Source of the DNA: Bacteroidota bacterium
Lineage (GTDB): Bacteria; Bacteroidota; Bacteroidia; Chitinophagales; Saprospiraceae
Length of the DNA: 64,000 nt
Assembly (NCBI GenBank): GCA_020160935.1
Contig: JAIUPL010000001.1
Location: 62,001-126,000, forward strand
Direction: 5' to 3'
The position numbers and the translations under genes are program-made. This document shows, in pieces, positions 48,926 through 57,615 of the stretch (position 1 is its first letter; every line of letters starts with the position of its first letter). The notes beneath the pieces are model-generated. The model did no database searches, was not told the origin of the DNA, and worked only from the letters and a program-made list of their open reading frames with translations.

Positions 48926-50176
48926 ATGCCCGTTATCGAATTAAAAATCCCGAATCTGGGAGAATCCATATCCAGCGTTACTTTTTCCAAATGGCTGAAG
49001 CCGGATGGCTCTATTGTGTCCATGGACGAACCGCTGTGCGAAATTGAAACAGAAAAAGCCAATCAGGAATTGTCGGCCGATTCGGCAGGCAAACTGACCT
49101 GGGTAGCCAAAGAGGGCGATGACCTTCCGGTAGGCGCTTTGTTTGCAAAAATAGACACCGATGCCAGCGGAAGCGCAGGCAGTAGCACACCTGCCCCGGC
49201 TGCCGAAACGCCCAAAACAGAACCAGCGCCGAAAGCCGCCGAACCCGCTACCCAGCAAGCCAACTATGCCACCGGTACGCCTTCGCCCGCTGCTGCCAAA
49301 ATACTGGCAGAAGGCGGCGTAGAACCCACAGCAGTAGCAGGCACGGGTCGCGACGGCCGCATTACCAAAGACGATGCGCAAAAGGCTGTCGAAAACAAGC
49401 CGGCTGCCCCTGCACCACAGGCGCCAACGCCCGCCACACCTGCCCCCGTTGCGCCTGCGCCACAAATCGCTTTCAGCCGCACCGACAACCGCCAGAAAAT
49501 GACCCGCATGCGCCGCACCATCGCCAAACGCCTGGTGAGCGCCAAAAACAATACCGCCATGCTCACCACCTTCAACGAAGTGGACATGAGCGCTTTGATG
49601 GCCTTGCGGGAAAAATACCAGGACGCTTTTGTAAAAAAATACGGCATCAAACTCGGCTTCATGTCGGTATTCGCCAAAGCCTGCGCCAAAGTGCTGCTGG
49701 AAATGCCCGAAGTAAATGCCTTCATCGATGGCGACGACGTTGTTTACCACGACTATGCCGACATCAGTGTGGCCATTTCCACGCCGACAGGACTGGTAGT
49801 GCCTCCGATTCGCAATGTGGAAAGCCTGAATTTTGCGGAAGTGGAACAAAAACTGAAAGAACTCGCAGCCAAAGCCCGCGACGGAAAACTGTCGCTGGAA
49901 GAAATGAGTGGCGGTACCTTTACCATCACCAATGGCGGCGTTTTCGGCAGCCTGATGAGTACGCCGATCATCAACGAGCCACAAAGCGCGATCCTGGGCA
50001 TGCACGCCATCAAGGAGCGCCCTATAGCCGTAGACGGCCAGGTGGTCATCCGCCCGATGATGTACCTCGCACTGAGTTACGACCACCGGATCATCGACGG
50101 TTCTACCTCGGTGACGTTCCTCGTGAAAGTAAAAAACCTGATCGAAGACCCGATTTCTCTTTTAATGGATTTGTAA
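48926..50176 (+). CDS. Dihydrolipoamide acyltransferase (E2 of a 2-oxo acid dehydrogenase, probably succinyltransferase)
   Basis: A 416-residue E2 subunit. An N-terminal lipoyl domain (lipoylated Lys44 in [10 protein letters not shown]) is followed by an Ala/Pro-rich linker, an E3-binding domain ([20 protein letters not shown] to [11 protein letters not shown], about residues 115-155), another Ala/Pro-rich linker and the catalytic domain with the HRIIDG motif (His in [11 protein letters not shown]). The single lipoyl domain and GNxNTAM-like residues ([17 protein letters not shown]) favour the 2-oxoglutarate dehydrogenase E2 (sucB/odhB). E1 and E3 are not adjacent. trhO follows after 5 bp. Confidence 0.9.
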   Translation: MPVIELKIPNLGESISSVTFSKWLKPDGSIVSMDEPLCEIETEKANQELSADSAGKLTWVAKEGDDLPVGALFAKIDTDASGSAGSSTPAPAAETPKTEPAPKAAEPATQQANYATGTPSPAAAKILAEGGVEPTAVAGTGRDGRITKDDAQKAVENKPAAPAPQAPTPATPAPVAPAPQIAFSRTDNRQKMTRMRRTIAKRLVSAKNNTAMLTTFNEVDMSALMALREKYQDAFVKKYGIKLGFMSVFAKACAKVLLEMPEVNAFIDGDDVVYHDYADISVAISTPTGLVVPPIRNVESLNFAEVEQKLKELAAKARDGKLSLEEMSGGTFTITNGGVFGSLMSTPIINEPQSAILGMHAIKERPIAVDGQVVIRPMMYLALSYDHRIIDGSTSVTFLVKVKNLIEDPISLLMDL

Positions 50177-50181
50177 AAACC

Positions 50182-51264
50182 ATGGAAGGTACTACTACCA
50201 AAACGCCGAAACGCCCGCTGCACAACCGGGTTAATCGAAGCGAACTCAAGGAACGCATGCGCCAGAGCGATGAGCAGCGTGTGACCCTTTCCTACTACAA
50301 ATACGCGCGCATCGAAAACCCGCAGGCGTTTCGCGACCAGTTGTTTCGACAGTACAACGACCTCGGTGTGCTGGGTCGCATTTATGTGGCCCAGGAAGGC
50401 GTGAATGCGCAGATTTCGGTGCCGCGGGACCAGTTCGAGGCATTCCGCGATTTGATGAATACCTATGAGATGTTTCGCGACATGCGCCTCAATATCGCTG
50501 TGGAAGCCGATGGTAAATCATTTTTTACCCTGACCATCAAAGTGCGCCACAAAATTGTGGCCGATGGCATCGACGACCCTGATTTCGACCCCGCCCGCAC
50601 CGGCACCCACCTCAACGCCGAGTCCTGGAACCAGTTGTCGGAAGACCCGAATACGGTGATTGTCGACATGCGCAACCACTACGAAAGTGAAGTCGGCCAT
50701 TTTGACAAGGCCATTACACCTGATGTGGCCACTTTCCGCGAAGAACTGCCGTTTGTAGCCGATCTGCTGGCCGATGCCAAAGACAAAAACATTCTGATGT
50801 ATTGCACAGGCGGTATTCGTTGCGAAAAGGCCAGCGCCTACATGAAATACCGCGGTTTCGAAAATGTGTTCCAACTGGAAGGCGGCATCATCGAATACGA
50901 CCGGCAGGTGAAGGCCCGGGGACTGGAAAACAAGTTCGTCGGCAAAAACTTTGTATTCGATGAGCGCCTTGGCGAGCGCATCAGCAACGACATCATTGCC
51001 CAGTGCCACCAGTGTGGTGCTCCGGCCGACACGCATGTCAATTGCGCCAATAAATTTTGCCACATCCTGTTTATCCAGTGTGAAAATTGCGGTGCTCAAT
51101 ACCACGGATGCTGCTCGCAGGAATGCGCCGATTTTGTGCAGTTGCCCGAAGAGGTGCAGAAAGAACGCGCCCCTTCGATGGTATTCAACGGATCGAAGTT
51201 CGGAAAAGGGGCGTATAAGGCGTTTCGGAAATCTGGACAGTCTTTGAGAGAAGTGAGAGGGTGA
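50182..51264 (+). CDS. trhO: tRNA uridine(34) hydroxylase (rhodanese family)
   Basis: A 360-residue TrhO (YceA) protein. An N-terminal ferredoxin-like domain (LSYYKYARIENPQAFRDQLF; RIYVAQEGVNAQISV) is followed by a rhodanese domain with the catalytic loop C208-TGGIRC (residues 208-214), then a C-terminal Cys-rich part (CHQCGAPADTHVNCANKFCH; CENCGAQYHGCCSQEC). TrhO makes 5-hydroxyuridine at tRNA position 34 with oxygen. It is probably cotranscribed with the E2 gene. Its last residues (REVRG) and TGA come from the following repeat element. Confidence 0.92.
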   Translation: MEGTTTKTPKRPLHNRVNRSELKERMRQSDEQRVTLSYYKYARIENPQAFRDQLFRQYNDLGVLGRIYVAQEGVNAQISVPRDQFEAFRDLMNTYEMFRDMRLNIAVEADGKSFFTLTIKVRHKIVADGIDDPDFDPARTGTHLNAESWNQLSEDPNTVIVDMRNHYESEVGHFDKAITPDVATFREELPFVADLLADAKDKNILMYCTGGIRCEKASAYMKYRGFENVFQLEGGIIEYDRQVKARGLENKFVGKNFVFDERLGERISNDIIAQCHQCGAPADTHVNCANKFCHILFIQCENCGAQYHGCCSQECADFVQLPEEVQKERAPSMVFNGSKFGKGAYKAFRKSGQSLREVRG

Positions 51265-51420
51265 GAGAGTGAGAGGGTGAGAGAGTGAGAGGGTGAGAGA
51301 TGTGAGAGTCCGTAGAGTGTACCGCTTTACTTGTACAAACACTGTAGTAAAGCGGCACACTCTACGGACTCTCACATCTCTCACTCTCTCACATCTCTCA
51401 CCCTCTCTCACTCTCTCACT
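51252..51420. repeat. Long inverted repeat element 8 (GTGAGAGG words)
   Basis: Left arm 51252-51330 of gtgagagagtgagaggg words, then the core GTCCGTAGAGTGTACCGCTT; right arm 51347-51420 begins GTAAAGCGGCACACTCTACG and continues with ctctcac words. One base differs within the core pair. Loop of about 16 nt. The core and inner part match element 7 (GTAGAGTGT(A/G)CCGCT), so the two form a sub-family. It contains the trhO stop codon. Confidence 0.9.
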
Positions 51421-51489
51421 TGTATTTAGGTTTATCTTCCATTTTTTTCGTTTTTTCGCGGGTCAAATTTTTAAACCGACTGATTCGGC

Positions 51490-53484
51490 ATGTCCAAACA
51501 GCGTAAACCAGCACCCTCGCGTACAGGCGGCAGTAAGCAAAGCGCTGCTGCAACGCAGTCTCTTGCAGCCCTTCCGGATTTTTTCCGCAACACGCTCCTG
51601 CAAAGCGGGCTCATTTTTGCCTTTTCCTTTTTGTTGTATGCCAATACGTTGACGCACGGTTTTGTGCTCGACGATGCCATTGTCATCACCGACAATATGT
51701 ACACCACAAAAGGTGTGGAAGGCATTCCGGGCATATTGTCAAAAGAAACCTTTTTTGGGTTTTTCAAGGTAGAAGGCAAGGAAACGCTGGTGTCGGGCGG
51801 CCGTTATCGCCCCATGACGCTGGTGCTGTTTGCCATGGTGTATCAGGTGGCCGGAGCCAGCCCTTTTGTGTTCCACCTGCTCACGATTTTGTTGTTTGCG
51901 CTCACTTGTGTGGTGTTGTACCGCACTCTCCTGCTGCTGCTGGCGCCGCGTGGCGACGACTATGCCGCCCTGTTTTCATGGCTGGCGGCTTTGTTGTTCG
52001 CAGCCCACCCCATTCATACCGAGGTGGTAGACAATATCAAGGGCTGCGACGAAATTGTCACTTTGCTGGGAAGCCTGGCCACTTTGTATTTTGTGGTGAA
52101 AGCGCATGATTCCGGGCAACAAAAATGGAGTCTGCTGGCGGGTGTGATCTTCTTTTTGGCCTGCTTGTCCAAGGAAAATGCCGTGACGTTTGTGGCGGTG
52201 ATTCCATTGGCTTTGTGGGTATTCCGCGGGGCTTCCGCTGCTGCTATTTTGAAAAACATGGCGCCCGTAGCAGTTGCATTTCTGGCATTTTTCTTTATCC
52301 GTGGTACGATATTGAACTGGAAATTTGGCGGTGCACCGATGGAACTCATGAACAACCCTTACCTCAAACTTCAGGGTAATCAGTGGGTGGCATTTACAGG
52401 CGCTGAAAAACTGGCAACCATTTTCTACACCCTGCTGAAATACGTGCAACTCTTGTTTGTACCACATCCGCTGACGCATGATTATTACCCGCGTACGATT
52501 GACATCATGACCTTTTCCAATGGGGCCGTGCTGTTGAGTGTGCTGTTGTATGCAGGAATGAGCTACTATGCCATTTCGGGTCTTGGAAAACGCGATCCCT
52601 TGCGTTTTGGCATTTTGTTTTATCTGCTTACCCTGAGTATTGTTTCCAATATTGTTTTCCCTATTGGTACCAATATGGGCGAACGTTTTGCATTTATGCC
52701 ATCCGTTGGTTTTTGCATGGTGCTGGCGTCGCTGTTGTACTGGTTCCGTTCTAAAATGAACAACCTGAATGTATTGCTGGGAGTATTTGGAGCCATCATT
52801 GTGCTGTTTTCTCTGAAAACTATTACGCGCAACCCAGCCTGGGCCTCCAACGAAAAACTGTTTTTCTCGGATGTCTCCGTTTCCCGGAAAAGTGCAAAAA
52901 TCCAGAATGCCTGCGGCGGTATTCTGTTCGACCGGGCTACCAAGGAAACCAATGAAGTGCGTCGCAACGAACTGTGCAACCAGGCCCTCTCGCACCTCAA
53001 CCAGGCCATCGAAATTTACCCCAACTACAGCGACGCCTATGTAAGCCGCGGCGGCGCAAATTATTACCTCAAATTATACGACCAGTCCATCTCTGACTAC
53101 CGGCGGGCGGTAGAACTTGCTTCCAGCGACCCGCGATGGAAAACCTACCTGGCCCTGGCCCTCCGCGATGGCGGCCGATACCGGGGAGAACAAAGAGGGG
53201 ATCTGCGGGGCGCAGCCCAATACCTGAACGAATCGTGGCAACTCAACCCCAACGACGCAGAAACCGCCCGACTCATCGGCGTTTCACACGGCGTTTCCGG
53301 CGATAATGCAGGCGCTATCGAATGGTTCACCAAAGCCGTACAACTGGCGCCTAAAGAAGCCATATACCTGTTCGACCTCGGGCAGGCTTATTCGGCTTCG
53401 GGAGACATGGCCAAAGGCGAAGAAATGCGCCGAAAAGCACTGGAAATGGATCCGAAACTGCTGGAGAACAGAGGAAAAAAATAG
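51490..53484 (+). CDS. TMTC-like multi-membrane-spanning TPR protein
   Basis: A 664-residue protein. About ten or more transmembrane helices (from SGLIFAFSFLLYANTL on) fill the first 440 residues, with the acidic DDAIV motif early (FVLDDAIVITDNMY) and AAHPIHTEVVDNIKGCDEI between helices. Tetratricopeptide repeats follow (LSHLNQAIEIYPNYSDAYVS; AIEWFTKAVQLAPKEAIYLF). The order resembles TMTC-type and related glycosyltransferases of the GT-C fold, so lipid-linked sugar transfer to exported proteins is likely, but not proven. The start at 51490 gives a basic cytoplasmic N-terminus. Confidence 0.8.
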   Translation: MSKQRKPAPSRTGGSKQSAAATQSLAALPDFFRNTLLQSGLIFAFSFLLYANTLTHGFVLDDAIVITDNMYTTKGVEGIPGILSKETFFGFFKVEGKETLVSGGRYRPMTLVLFAMVYQVAGASPFVFHLLTILLFALTCVVLYRTLLLLLAPRGDDYAALFSWLAALLFAAHPIHTEVVDNIKGCDEIVTLLGSLATLYFVVKAHDSGQQKWSLLAGVIFFLACLSKENAVTFVAVIPLALWVFRGASAAAILKNMAPVAVAFLAFFFIRGTILNWKFGGAPMELMNNPYLKLQGNQWVAFTGAEKLATIFYTLLKYVQLLFVPHPLTHDYYPRTIDIMTFSNGAVLLSVLLYAGMSYYAISGLGKRDPLRFGILFYLLTLSIVSNIVFPIGTNMGERFAFMPSVGFCMVLASLLYWFRSKMNNLNVLLGVFGAIIVLFSLKTITRNPAWASNEKLFFSDVSVSRKSAKIQNACGGILFDRATKETNEVRRNELCNQALSHLNQAIEIYPNYSDAYVSRGGANYYLKLYDQSISDYRRAVELASSDPRWKTYLALALRDGGRYRGEQRGDLRGAAQYLNESWQLNPNDAETARLIGVSHGVSGDNAGAIEWFTKAVQLAPKEAIYLFDLGQAYSASGDMAKGEEMRRKALEMDPKLLENRGKK

Positions 53485-53676
53485 AAACACGGATTACACA
53501 GATGGGGGACGGATTTTCACAGATTGGATTATTGGTAAGGAGGTATTGATACTTTCTTCTTTGCCCAATCTGTACAAATCCATTCCTAATCCTCGCCATT
53601 TGGTAAAGAAGAAATGCTTCGTTACCAGCAATCCAATCTGTGAAAATCCGTCTATTATCTGCGAAATCCGTGTTTC
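53484..53676. repeat. Long inverted repeat element 11 (ACGGATT/CACAGATT words)
   Basis: The outer arms pair GAAACACGGATTACACAGAT at 53484-53503 with ATCTGCGAAATCCGTGTTTC at 53657-53676, and GACGGATTTTCACAGATTGG with its complement further in; inner parts (TTTCTTCTTT/AAAGAAGAAA) pair weakly. The element runs from the stop codon of the TMTC-like gene to the stop codon of the convergent transglutaminase-like gene, so it lies exactly between two gene ends. Confidence 0.85.
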
Positions 53677-55561
53677 AAGGTTTGACCAGCACCATCTGCG
53701 CGCCATCCGCTTTGGTTACATCCATGTAAAACCTGCGCACTTCCTCATAACGTGCGGCGGGCACTAATACGGGCAACATTTCGATGTGGCGAATGACGCG
53801 CACGGCCTGATCCTCCTGAATGGCTCGAAGTTCGTACAGGCCGAATTCCGATTCGATGCGCTTGCCGGACGGCAGATTTTCGAGAGAATAACCCGCAGGC
53901 AACTGGAAGTTAAATGTGTCCGTCAGGGCGTACGTTTCCCTCAATTGCAGGTCGAGTATCCGTTTATCATTGGAAGGCAAAGAACGTTTGAAGGGTTTGA
54001 AGCGGCTTACCGGCACAAACATGCGTTTGCCCGAACGGGTGGCAATGCTGTTGGCTTTCAGGGCGTATTGTATGCTTGCCAGCGGCGAGGATTCTGAAGA
54101 CTCAATTTTCAACTGGTTGAGTTGCGCCACCGGGAAGTCAGCATTTTCAATAAAGGTCTTTTCCTGATCTGCCTGTTTCTGTGCCGTTACCAGATCGCGA
54201 TACGGCTCGTGTAATTCGCCTGTATATTGCAATTGCCCCTGTACATCGGCGGCGCCCGTCTCATCAAGCCGGATAGAAAACCGGCCGTTTCTGGCGTTGT
54301 CCGAGCGTGTTAATACGGGCGTTTGCATGATGTGTCCGCCATCAGGCATGAGAACAAGCGCTTTCCGGTTGGAGGTAAAATCGCCCAGGTAACCCGTCGG
54401 CAGGTTGGTGCTGGTGCATTCGAGCCACATTTTTTCCGAAGGAATGTACAGAATGACATGGTTGGCGTATGGCACGGGTGCATCATCGTTCCATTCCGGC
54501 GCGCCATCGGCTCCGGCGTAGATATTGGCCATATACGACTCAATTCCGGCCGATTTCAGCATGGCGTGCATGTAATTGGTAAGCGCCTTGCAGTCGCCGT
54601 ATTTTTTCTTTTCCACAAAACCGGCTTCCAGGGTTTGCCAGCCGCCGATACCAATCTGGATACTGACGTAGCGGTAGTTTTGTTGCAGGTATTTGTAGAG
54701 GGCATCAATTTTTTCCCGGGTAGTTTGTTTCCCTTTAATCAGCGCCTGCACCCGGGCTTCCATGTCGGCGGAGAGAACGTCGCGGTCTTTATTTAGTTCA
54801 TAAAAAAACGCGCCGATTTGATTCCAGTTGCTGAAATTACCCGCATGCCCGTCGATGGTAATTGCTTTGGGCGCAATGGTTATTTTGCAATATTCATTGT
54901 CAAAATAAGGGTGAAATGATTCTTTTGGAACGGCTGGCACATTGGCAAATGTCCATTGCAGCGTTTTCATACCGTCGGCTTCTTTTACAACAGGCTGGGT
55001 ATCCACATGCAAGCCCTTCCAGGTGTATACATACGCAGTCGGCGCCGACACTACGACGGAAGTGCTCAGGACTGAACGCGCCAGTTTTTGCACCACAAAA
55101 TCAGGAACGCGGAAAAAACCTTTCAGCGATTTTTTCACCCGAAATTCTACTGTGTACGGGTACTGGCCGTATTCCAGTTGCAGGGCTTTTACGCGGGTGT
55201 TGCTGTACTCGTTTTCATTGGAGGTGCTTACATCCAGTACATCCTGCTTTTTGCTTTCTTTCACCAGGTTGCCATCCGCATCGTACAAACTGCCTTTCAG
55301 GGATTTGACCTTTTCAAACTCATTTTCCAGTTCGGTCCATACGGCCTCCGATTCGGCTTCCTTGTTCAGCAAAGTCACCACCATCCATTCCTCCATGTCG
55401 GCTTCATCGGGCGCTGTTACAGTGAAGCGCGTTTCGTGTACCCTTACGACGGCATGAGCGCCTGTGAGATATGCGGGTGGAATATCGGCGGCGCGATACA
55501 AGGACTGGGCTGCGAGGGTATGCAGCCACAGCGACACCACACCAAAAAGAACAATACGCAT
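53675..55561 (-). CDS. DUF3857/transglutaminase-like protein (paralogue A)
   Basis: A 628-residue exported protein: signal peptide MRIVLFGVVSLWLHTLAAQ, DUF3857 domain (about 30-200) and a transglutaminase-like domain with Cys in KKKYGDCKALTNYMH (about residue 325), His in PYANHVILYIP, and Glu in MWLECTS at the place of the usual Asp. A C-terminal beta domain follows. Of the three tandem paralogues it keeps the most complete active site. It follows paralogue B after 6 bp and is probably cotranscribed with it. Confidence 0.88.
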   Translation of the reverse strand: MRIVLFGVVSLWLHTLAAQSLYRAADIPPAYLTGAHAVVRVHETRFTVTAPDEADMEEWMVVTLLNKEAESEAVWTELENEFEKVKSLKGSLYDADGNLVKESKKQDVLDVSTSNENEYSNTRVKALQLEYGQYPYTVEFRVKKSLKGFFRVPDFVVQKLARSVLSTSVVVSAPTAYVYTWKGLHVDTQPVVKEADGMKTLQWTFANVPAVPKESFHPYFDNEYCKITIAPKAITIDGHAGNFSNWNQIGAFFYELNKDRDVLSADMEARVQALIKGKQTTREKIDALYKYLQQNYRYVSIQIGIGGWQTLEAGFVEKKKYGDCKALTNYMHAMLKSAGIESYMANIYAGADGAPEWNDDAPVPYANHVILYIPSEKMWLECTSTNLPTGYLGDFTSNRKALVLMPDGGHIMQTPVLTRSDNARNGRFSIRLDETGAADVQGQLQYTGELHEPYRDLVTAQKQADQEKTFIENADFPVAQLNQLKIESSESSPLASIQYALKANSIATRSGKRMFVPVSRFKPFKRSLPSNDKRILDLQLRETYALTDTFNFQLPAGYSLENLPSGKRIESEFGLYELRAIQEDQAVRVIRHIEMLPVLVPAARYEEVRRFYMDVTKADGAQMVLVKP

Positions 55562-55567
55562 GAGGGA

Positions 55568-57517
55568 TCAGATTTTTTTGAGGACGAGTTGAGCCTGCAT
55601 TTTTTCCACTACAATTTCAAAAAACTGCCGGAGCGCGCCGTATTGTTCGGGCGTAAATTCCGTTTTGGCAATATTCATTTTCAGGATAATCTGAACGCCG
55701 CCGGAGGGGCTTTTAGAGCAGTTGAAACTCATTTTTCCGGCGTTTTCCGGCAAATTTACCCTGCCAGCCTGCGGTAATTCTTCCAGTTGATAACCTTGCG
55801 GCAAGGCAAGATCGAGCACGTACTGCGCCTTAAACGGTGTTTCAAACTCCACCGGATAACTTCTGGAAATGGCCTTGAACGGGTTTTGGGAAATAAAGAA
55901 ATCAAGCACCGAAGGGCAATAGATAAAATCGTTGGCTACGGAAGCCGCGCCCGTTACCTGGCAGTTGAATTTTACCGACAGCGGCTGGTCCAGCAATTCC
56001 GTTTTGGAAAAAGCAATGGAATCGAATTTGACCTCCATATCCGATGTCCCGAACTTTCGGCGCAGAAAAACCGAGGCCTTGGCCGTGTCGAGGCTGCCCC
56101 GCCAGTCGCTCGCAACATTTCCTGAAGTCTGAATACTAAAGGTGCCGTTCATAGAGCCGTCTTCCTGCAGTTGCATTTTGCCGTACCAGGTTTGGGAGGC
56201 TTCCGGCGCGCCGATGTCGATCCATTCGGGGGCGCTTTTGTCGACCATCCAGGCGGCGCCGTGATAAAACTCGGTGCGCAGTTGATTCAAGGGCTGATAC
56301 GGGTTGGTGGCATCTATGATGGTAATTTTATCGCCGTCCTGCACGAGCGCCAGCACGGCATTGAATTGCGTCAGGAACGGGTATTGCGGATACATCTGAC
56401 CATTGGAGCGGGTGCTGAGCAGGAGCGGAGTGGCTTTCAGACCGGCTTTGCGAAGCAGCGCTACCACAGACAAGTTGATGTCGGCGCAGGAACCCGATTT
56501 TTTTTCAAACGCATCGTCAAGGTCGTCGTCGGTAGTGATTCGGTACGAATCATTCCATTTGATATTGGAACTGACAAATTTTCGGGCTTTTTCAATTTTT
56601 TTATCCGGCGTATCGTCCGCCGAAAGGGAGGTGCTGTAGGCAGCCCACAGGTTTTCAAAATTGCCTGATTTCTTGTATTGGAGGCCAAAATGCTCCAAAT
56701 CTTCCAGTTCCTTGGCCAGTTCTTTCCAGGTGCTGATGATGGTTTGGGGTGGTTTGTTGGGAATAATGATGGTACGCAGTTGAAACTTGATGGATGTGTA
56801 TTGATCTTCCATACAAGCGATAAAGGGTTCTTCTTTCAGGGCCGGGTTATTGGCAACGCCCCAGCGGTTGGTATAGCAATTATGTCCGTCGGGGTCCATG
56901 CCCTGCGATGTTTCTTCCAGGTCGAAAGGGCCGCCAATGTTGCGCAGAATCACATAATCGTAGTATTCCGGGATGACGGTTTCGAGTTCGCTCCAACGCA
57001 CCGGAATTTCGTCCTGAAAATACCAGTTGTACAGTTCGAGCAAGTCGTCCGATTGTTTCTGGTAGCGGTATTCGATGACGGAGCCTTTTTGCAGGTCGGG
57101 GATGAATATTTTTTTCACGGAGCGCCTGGGCCCCAGTTTCTCGGTAAAAACATTGTCCGACTTGATTTTTCTTTTCACGCCATCGGGCGAAGTGACCTGT
57201 ACGTCGAGGTCGCGGAGTTCGTCTTCGCGCTTGCTGTCGTAGTAGGAAATACGCAGATTGCCCTGGTCGAAGGCGCTGGCATCGAGCACTTTGATGCGGC
57301 GTGAATTGTAAAATGTAACGGCGCCGGTATTGGCGCGCACGACGATTTTACCAACTTCCTGCAACACTACGGCAGAGGCCGTGCTGTCGCCGGGATAAAC
57401 GGTCATTTTTAGATCACTTTCAGGAATATCACCCCATTTCAGGGCGCGTTGCTGGGAAAAAAGCAGGGCAGGGAAAAGGAAAAACAGGATAGGGAAAACG
57501 GTGTTTTGACGATTCAT
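55568..57517 (-). CDS. DUF3857/transglutaminase-like protein (paralogue B)
   Basis: A 649-residue exported protein: signal peptide (TVFPILFFLFPALLFSQ), DUF3857 domain (YNSRRIKVLDASAFDQGNLR; IIEYRY-like segment VIEYRYQKQSDD) and a transglutaminase-like domain. Its Cys is kept in KKSGSCADINLSVVAL (about residue 340), but the usual His position reads QFNAVLALV (Ala), while the Asp remains in IIDATNP. It may be inactive. It has its own TATTTTTG box 30 bp upstream and precedes paralogue A. Confidence 0.88.
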   Translation of the reverse strand: MNRQNTVFPILFFLFPALLFSQQRALKWGDIPESDLKMTVYPGDSTASAVVLQEVGKIVVRANTGAVTFYNSRRIKVLDASAFDQGNLRISYYDSKREDELRDLDVQVTSPDGVKRKIKSDNVFTEKLGPRRSVKKIFIPDLQKGSVIEYRYQKQSDDLLELYNWYFQDEIPVRWSELETVIPEYYDYVILRNIGGPFDLEETSQGMDPDGHNCYTNRWGVANNPALKEEPFIACMEDQYTSIKFQLRTIIIPNKPPQTIISTWKELAKELEDLEHFGLQYKKSGNFENLWAAYSTSLSADDTPDKKIEKARKFVSSNIKWNDSYRITTDDDLDDAFEKKSGSCADINLSVVALLRKAGLKATPLLLSTRSNGQMYPQYPFLTQFNAVLALVQDGDKITIIDATNPYQPLNQLRTEFYHGAAWMVDKSAPEWIDIGAPEASQTWYGKMQLQEDGSMNGTFSIQTSGNVASDWRGSLDTAKASVFLRRKFGTSDMEVKFDSIAFSKTELLDQPLSVKFNCQVTGAASVANDFIYCPSVLDFFISQNPFKAISRSYPVEFETPFKAQYVLDLALPQGYQLEELPQAGRVNLPENAGKMSFNCSKSPSGGVQIILKMNIAKTEFTPEQYGALRQFFEIVVEKMQAQLVLKKI

Positions 57518-57546
57518 TTTTGCGAGGTTCGGTGTGAAGGAATGTT

Positions 57547-57554
57547 CAAAAATA
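57547..57554 (-). promoter_or_regulatory. Promoter -7 box (TATTTTTG) of paralogue B
   Basis: Minus-strand TATTTTTG matches TAnnTTTG, 30 bp upstream of the start codon. Confidence 0.6.
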
Positions 57555-57615
57555 TAGTATTCATGGTTTACGGCTTCGGGTATTAACGTATGGCACTTGT
57601 CTCCAATATGTGTAT

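Noticed and set aside
48941-50086. A 381-codon minus-strand frame opposite the E2 gene
   Set aside because: Antisense shadow of an Ala/Pro-rich coding sequence. The plus strand has lipoyl, E3-binding and catalytic motifs in order.
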